64,000 nt of DNA from Plantibacter flavus (GTDB lineage: Bacteria > Actinomycetota > Actinomycetes > Actinomycetales > Microbacteriaceae): the NCBI RefSeq assembly GCF_900177615.1, contig NZ_FXAP01000009.1:16662-80661 (forward strand). Direction: 5' to 3'. The notes under the pieces are model-generated. The model saw only the letters and a list, made by a program, of their open reading frames with translations. It was not told the DNA's origin and searched no databases. Position 1 is the stretch's first letter, and each line of letters begins with the position of its first letter. Of the stretch, positions 61,315-64,000 are shown piece after piece. Both the position numbers and the translations under genes were made by a program.

Positions 61315-62316
61315 TCACTCCGCGTACAGGTGCTCCGGGACGTTGAGCCCGTAGATCGCACGGCCGGACGCCCAGATCGCGGCGCACGCAGCGCGCAACA
61401 GGTCGATCCGGGACGGGCCGTCCGACTCCACCACGACGTCGTTCCCACGGATCCTCACCGTGGCCGCGCCGACGGTCGCCGCCTTGCCGTCGCGCGACAT
61501 GGTGGTGGCCGGATACGGCTCGTGCAGCTGCCGCAGGTCCTCGAGGATGAACGTCGGCCGGGAGTGCTGGTCGGCGGCGAGGACGTGCTTGGCTCGATCG
61601 ATGCCGGTCAGGACGAGAGCTGACGCGATTCCGGCGCGGTTCGCGCCGAGGATGTCGGTGTCGAGTCGGTCGCCGATGAAGAGCGGCTTCGATGCACCGA
61701 AACGCACCTTCGCCTCGTCGAAGATCGGTACCTCCGGCTTCCCGGCGACGGTCGCCAGACGGCCGACCGCCGTGTGGACGGCCGACACCAGCGTGCCGTT
61801 TCCCGGAGCGATCCCGCGAGCCTGCGGGATGGTCCAGTCCGTGTTCGTCGCGACCCACGGCAGCTCGGAACCGTCGGCGGTCGGCGTCTGCAGTGCGAAC
61901 GCCGCTTCGGCCAGCTGCGACCAGCCGACCTCGGGAGCGAAGCCCTGGATCACCGCAGCCGGCGAGTCCTCAGCCGAGCGGGTGACGACGAAGCCACCCT
62001 TCTCGACCTCGTCGACGAGCCCGGCGCCACCGACCACCAGGATCGTCGACCCGGCGGGCACCAGGCCGGCCAGCAGCCGGACCGCGGCCTGTGGGCTCGT
62101 GACGACCTCCGACGGCGCGACACTGAGGCCGAGGTCGGTGAGGTGCTGCGCGACGGAGGCGTCCGTCCGGGAGGCGTTGTTCGTGATGTATCCGACGCGA
62201 ACGTGCTCTGCCGCCAGGTTCAGCGACTCCACTGCGTGCGGGATCGGGTTCGGGCCGGCGTAGACCACGCCGTCCAGATCCGCGAGGACCACGTCGACGC
62301 CGTCGAGCGGGGTCAC
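61315..62316 (-). CDS. HAD-superfamily hydrolase, subfamily IIA (NagD-like)
   Basis: A 333-residue phosphatase. Nucleophile motif VVLADLDGVVYAG, motif II YITNNAS, and motif III/IV KPLFIGDRLDTDILGANRAG with the IIA cap between. About 70 extra C-terminal residues (ATVRIRGNDVVVESDG...) follow the core. GTG start at 62316, 4 bases after the TPR gene. Substrate unknown; actinobacterial homologues dephosphorylate glycerol-P or pyridoxal-P-type compounds. Confidence 0.92.
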   Translation of the reverse strand: MTPLDGVDVVLADLDGVVYAGPNPIPHAVESLNLAAEHVRVGYITNNASRTDASVAQHLTDLGLSVAPSEVVTSPQAAVRLLAGLVPAGSTILVVGGAGLVDEVEKGGFVVTRSAEDSPAAVIQGFAPEVGWSQLAEAAFALQTPTADGSELPWVATNTDWTIPQARGIAPGNGTLVSAVHTAVGRLATVAGKPEVPIFDEAKVRFGASKPLFIGDRLDTDILGANRAGIASALVLTGIDRAKHVLAADQHSRPTFILEDLRQLHEPYPATTMSRDGKAATVGAATVRIRGNDVVVESDGPSRIDLLRAACAAIWASGRAIYGLNVPEHLYAE

Positions 62317-62320
62317 GGGC

Positions 62321-63820
62321 TTAGGCCTTCTCGTCAGCAGCGGACTCACCGGTCGGCTCCTCCCCGGGCTGATCGTCGGGTTCAGGGGCATCGGCCGTGG
62401 GCGACTCGGGTTCGTCGTCGAACCCGAGGAACTCCTCCACGACCACCATCGTCTCGCCCTCGTCGTCCGCAGCGGACTGCTCGAGCGCCTCTGAAGCGAT
62501 CATCGCCCGGTCGTGCCAGACGGCCGCCTCCTCCTCACGGCCGAGGACCTCGAGGGTCTCGGCGTACGCGTTGAACAGCGCCGGGCTGTAGGAGAACGCA
62601 CGCTTCGGGTCGAGCTGCGGGATCTGGAGCTCGAGCAGCGCGTCCTCGGTCTGCCCGAGGTCGAGCCGGGCACCAGACATCGCGATCGCGAGGGCGACGC
62701 GGACCGGTACGTCGAGGGTCGAGCGATCGACGGACCGTCCGAGCTCCAGGGCACGCTCCGGTCGGCCGACGCCGCGTTCACTGTCGACCATGAGCGGCAG
62801 CTGGTCGTCCTTGCCGGAGATACGGCGATAGGTCCGCAGCTCGCGAAGCGCGAGGGCGTAGTCGCCGGTCTCGTACGCGGTGATGGCGAGGGTCTCGCGG
62901 ACCATCGCGATCCGGCCGGCCCGACGGGCAGCGGACATCGCGTGGAGGTGGGCCAACGCAGGATCGCTGTCGATCAGACGCGCCGCCATCGCAAGGTGCT
63001 GAGCGACGCCGTCGGCGTTCTCCTTGCTCAGGGTCTTCAGCTCGTTCCGCGCACCCTTGTCGAGGTCCTGCGGCGTGACGTCGTCAGGGATCTCCGGGTC
63101 GTCGTGACGCGGACGGATCGACTTGAGCTCGAACGCGATGCGCTCTTCCTCGGTGAGCTCGCGCTCGCGTCGGAACGCGTCGCGGTCCCCGCGGGCCGGA
63201 GCGCCGTCGCGCGTCCACAGCTCGCGTCCGCCGCTGTCGCGCCCGCGGTCGGGACGGCCACCGCGCTCAGAGGAGTGTCCACGGTCGGTGCGGTTTCCGC
63301 GGTCCGGACGATCACCGGACGATGGGCGGTCACCGCTGCGCGCGGGACGGTCTGAGCGCTGCGGGCGGTCCCCCGACGACGGCCGGTCCTGCTGCCAGGC
63401 GGGACGGTCCGATCGTTGCGGACGCTCGCCAGACGCTGGGCGATCCTTCTGCCACGCAGGACGATCAGAGCGCTGCGGACGATCGCCTGATGACGGACGG
63501 TCACCACTGCGCGCGGGACGGTCCGAACGCTGCGGACGGTCCCCCGACGTCGGGCGATCATTCTGCCAGGCAGGACGATCCGAACGCTGAGGACGATCCC
63601 CTGATGACGGACGGTCACCACTGCGTGCTGGACGGTCCGATCGCTGAGGACGATCCGTACGTGGACGATCGCTCCTGGGCGCATCGGACCGCTGCGGGCG
63701 ATCGGCACCACGAGCGCGATCATCGCGCCGTGCAGCACCACCGTTCCCACGGTTGTCACCGGAAGATCTCGGAGGACGTCGCTCACCCTTGTCGGGCTGG
63801 TCTGCTGACTGGTCACTCAC
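62321..63820 (-). CDS. Repeat-rich protein with TPR-like C-terminal domain
   Basis: A 499-residue protein. Residues about 1-210 are Arg/Asp/Ser/Pro-rich, including six tandem 19-residue units of the type DRPQRSDRPARSGDRPSSG (about 56-169). Residues about 215-440 form a helical TPR-like domain (ELTEEERIAFELKSI, AHLHAMSAARRAGRIAMVRE, GDYALALRELRTYRRISG). The tail is acidic. The first half is likely disordered and nucleic-acid binding. Start GTG at 63820 with GGAG upstream; the GTG at 63832 forms that site. It follows the rRNA terminator and heads the housekeeping operon. Confidence 0.88.
   Translation of the reverse strand: MSDQSADQPDKGERRPPRSSGDNRGNGGAARRDDRARGADRPQRSDAPRSDRPRTDRPQRSDRPARSGDRPSSGDRPQRSDRPAWQNDRPTSGDRPQRSDRPARSGDRPSSGDRPQRSDRPAWQKDRPASGERPQRSDRPAWQQDRPSSGDRPQRSDRPARSGDRPSSGDRPDRGNRTDRGHSSERGGRPDRGRDSGGRELWTRDGAPARGDRDAFRRERELTEEERIAFELKSIRPRHDDPEIPDDVTPQDLDKGARNELKTLSKENADGVAQHLAMAARLIDSDPALAHLHAMSAARRAGRIAMVRETLAITAYETGDYALALRELRTYRRISGKDDQLPLMVDSERGVGRPERALELGRSVDRSTLDVPVRVALAIAMSGARLDLGQTEDALLELQIPQLDPKRAFSYSPALFNAYAETLEVLGREEEAAVWHDRAMIASEALEQSAADDEGETMVVVEEFLGFDDEPESPTADAPEPDDQPGEEPTGESAADEKA
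63314..63655 (-). repeat. Six tandem 57-base coding repeats
   Basis: Six consecutive imperfect 57-base units encode a 19-residue motif (DRPQRSDRPA, then RSG or WQ plus N/K/Q, then DRP, S/T/A, SG). Units 1, 3 and 6 are identical at the protein level; units 2, 4, 5 carry AWQ. Frame is preserved throughout, so copy number can change without frameshift. Confidence 0.92.
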
Positions 63821-63912
63821 GATGATCTCCACGGTGCTCGGACGCCGTCACCCGGCGTCAACCTGCTGTTGAATTCTTGTCCCACGGTACCCGTGAAACG
63901 ACGACTTAACGC

Positions 63913-63946
63913 AAAATGGCCACCCAAGAACCTTGGGTGGCCATTT
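63913..63946 (-). terminator. Rho-independent terminator of the rRNA operon
   Basis: AAATGGCCACCCAAG (63914-63928) pairs over 15 bases with CTTGGGTGGCCATTT (63932-63946) around a 3-base loop, followed on the minus strand by TTTTGC. It is just downstream of the 5S 3' end. Confidence 0.9.
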
Positions 63947-63955
63947 CAACGAAGA

Positions 63956-64000
63956 AGTCCGGCGGTGTCCTACTCTCCCACAGGGTCCCCCCTGCAGTAC
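63956..64000 (-). rRNA. rrf: 5S ribosomal RNA, 3' end (partial)
   Basis: On the minus strand the sequence reads ...GTGGGAGAGTAGGACACCGCC then GGACTTC, the conserved 3' end of actinobacterial 5S rRNA. The 5' part and the rest of the rRNA operon lie beyond the right edge. The exact 3' base is uncertain by a few positions. Confidence 0.88.

Noticed and set aside
63314..63655. CRISPR array
   Set aside because: Repeats are contiguous, in frame and coding, with no spacers and no cas genes in the window.

Overview
The window is GC-rich, densely packed actinobacterial chromosome. Gene order (der-cmk-tyrA-rluB-scpB-scpA-parA-xerD-nudix-pyrG-recN-nadK-tlyA), the DtxR-type iron box, many GTG starts, 4-bp ATGA/GTGA overlaps and probable leaderless genes fit Actinomycetota, most likely Microbacteriaceae. 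The family is an inference from overall look; no search was run. No insertion sequence, prophage, CRISPR array or replication origin was seen, and no gap between genes exceeds about 250 bases.

Layout. (1) 1-4.7 kb: tail of an AraC regulator, then a four-gene ferric-siderophore ABC importer behind a DtxR/IdeR-like operator. (2) 4.7-7.45 kb: small genes, an AhpD-like protein, a CGNR zinc-finger regulator and an orphan GAF histidine kinase. (3) 7.5-27.9 kb: a catabolic island in three blocks. A minus-strand operon runs degradative HMG-CoA reductase, HMG-CoA lyase, PaiB-like FMN protein, two YtcJ-type amidohydrolases, M20 amidohydrolase. A divergent GAF-PucR regulator follows. A second minus-strand train runs CaiB-type CoA-transferase, crotonase, a second paralogous GAF-PucR regulator, sarcosine-oxidase-like flavoenzyme, a complete peptide-type ABC importer and a cupin. 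(4) 28-41 kb: a run of regulators beside redox or small-molecule enzymes (PadR, MmyB-type HTH, WYL, TetR, HxlR), four with a visible palindrome in the promoter gap. (5) 41-47.5 kb: tRNA-Pro(GGG), FadD, flotillin-NfeD, a NUDIX-NYN fusion and a TetR regulator. (6) 47.5-63.8 kb: sixteen minus-strand housekeeping genes, mostly overlapping. (7) 63.9 kb to the end: the terminator and 3' end of 5S rRNA from an rRNA operon entering from the right.

How the genes may work together. In the island, importer-delivered amide, N-acyl or N-methyl compounds could be hydrolysed by the M20 and YtcJ enzymes and oxidised by the flavoenzyme. Carbon fragments could be activated by the CoA-transferase, hydrated by the crotonase, or enter as mevalonate through HMG-CoA reductase. 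HMG-CoA lyase would release acetyl-CoA and acetoacetate. Only the mevalonate to HMG-CoA to acetyl-CoA segment rests on strong family knowledge (it matches the mvaAB pair of Pseudomonas mevalonii). The true growth substrate and the link between the two operons are inference. The rest of the window is ordinary in content; its main interest is the set of operator-like palindromes, leaderless promoters, one domain fusion and one six-unit coding repeat.
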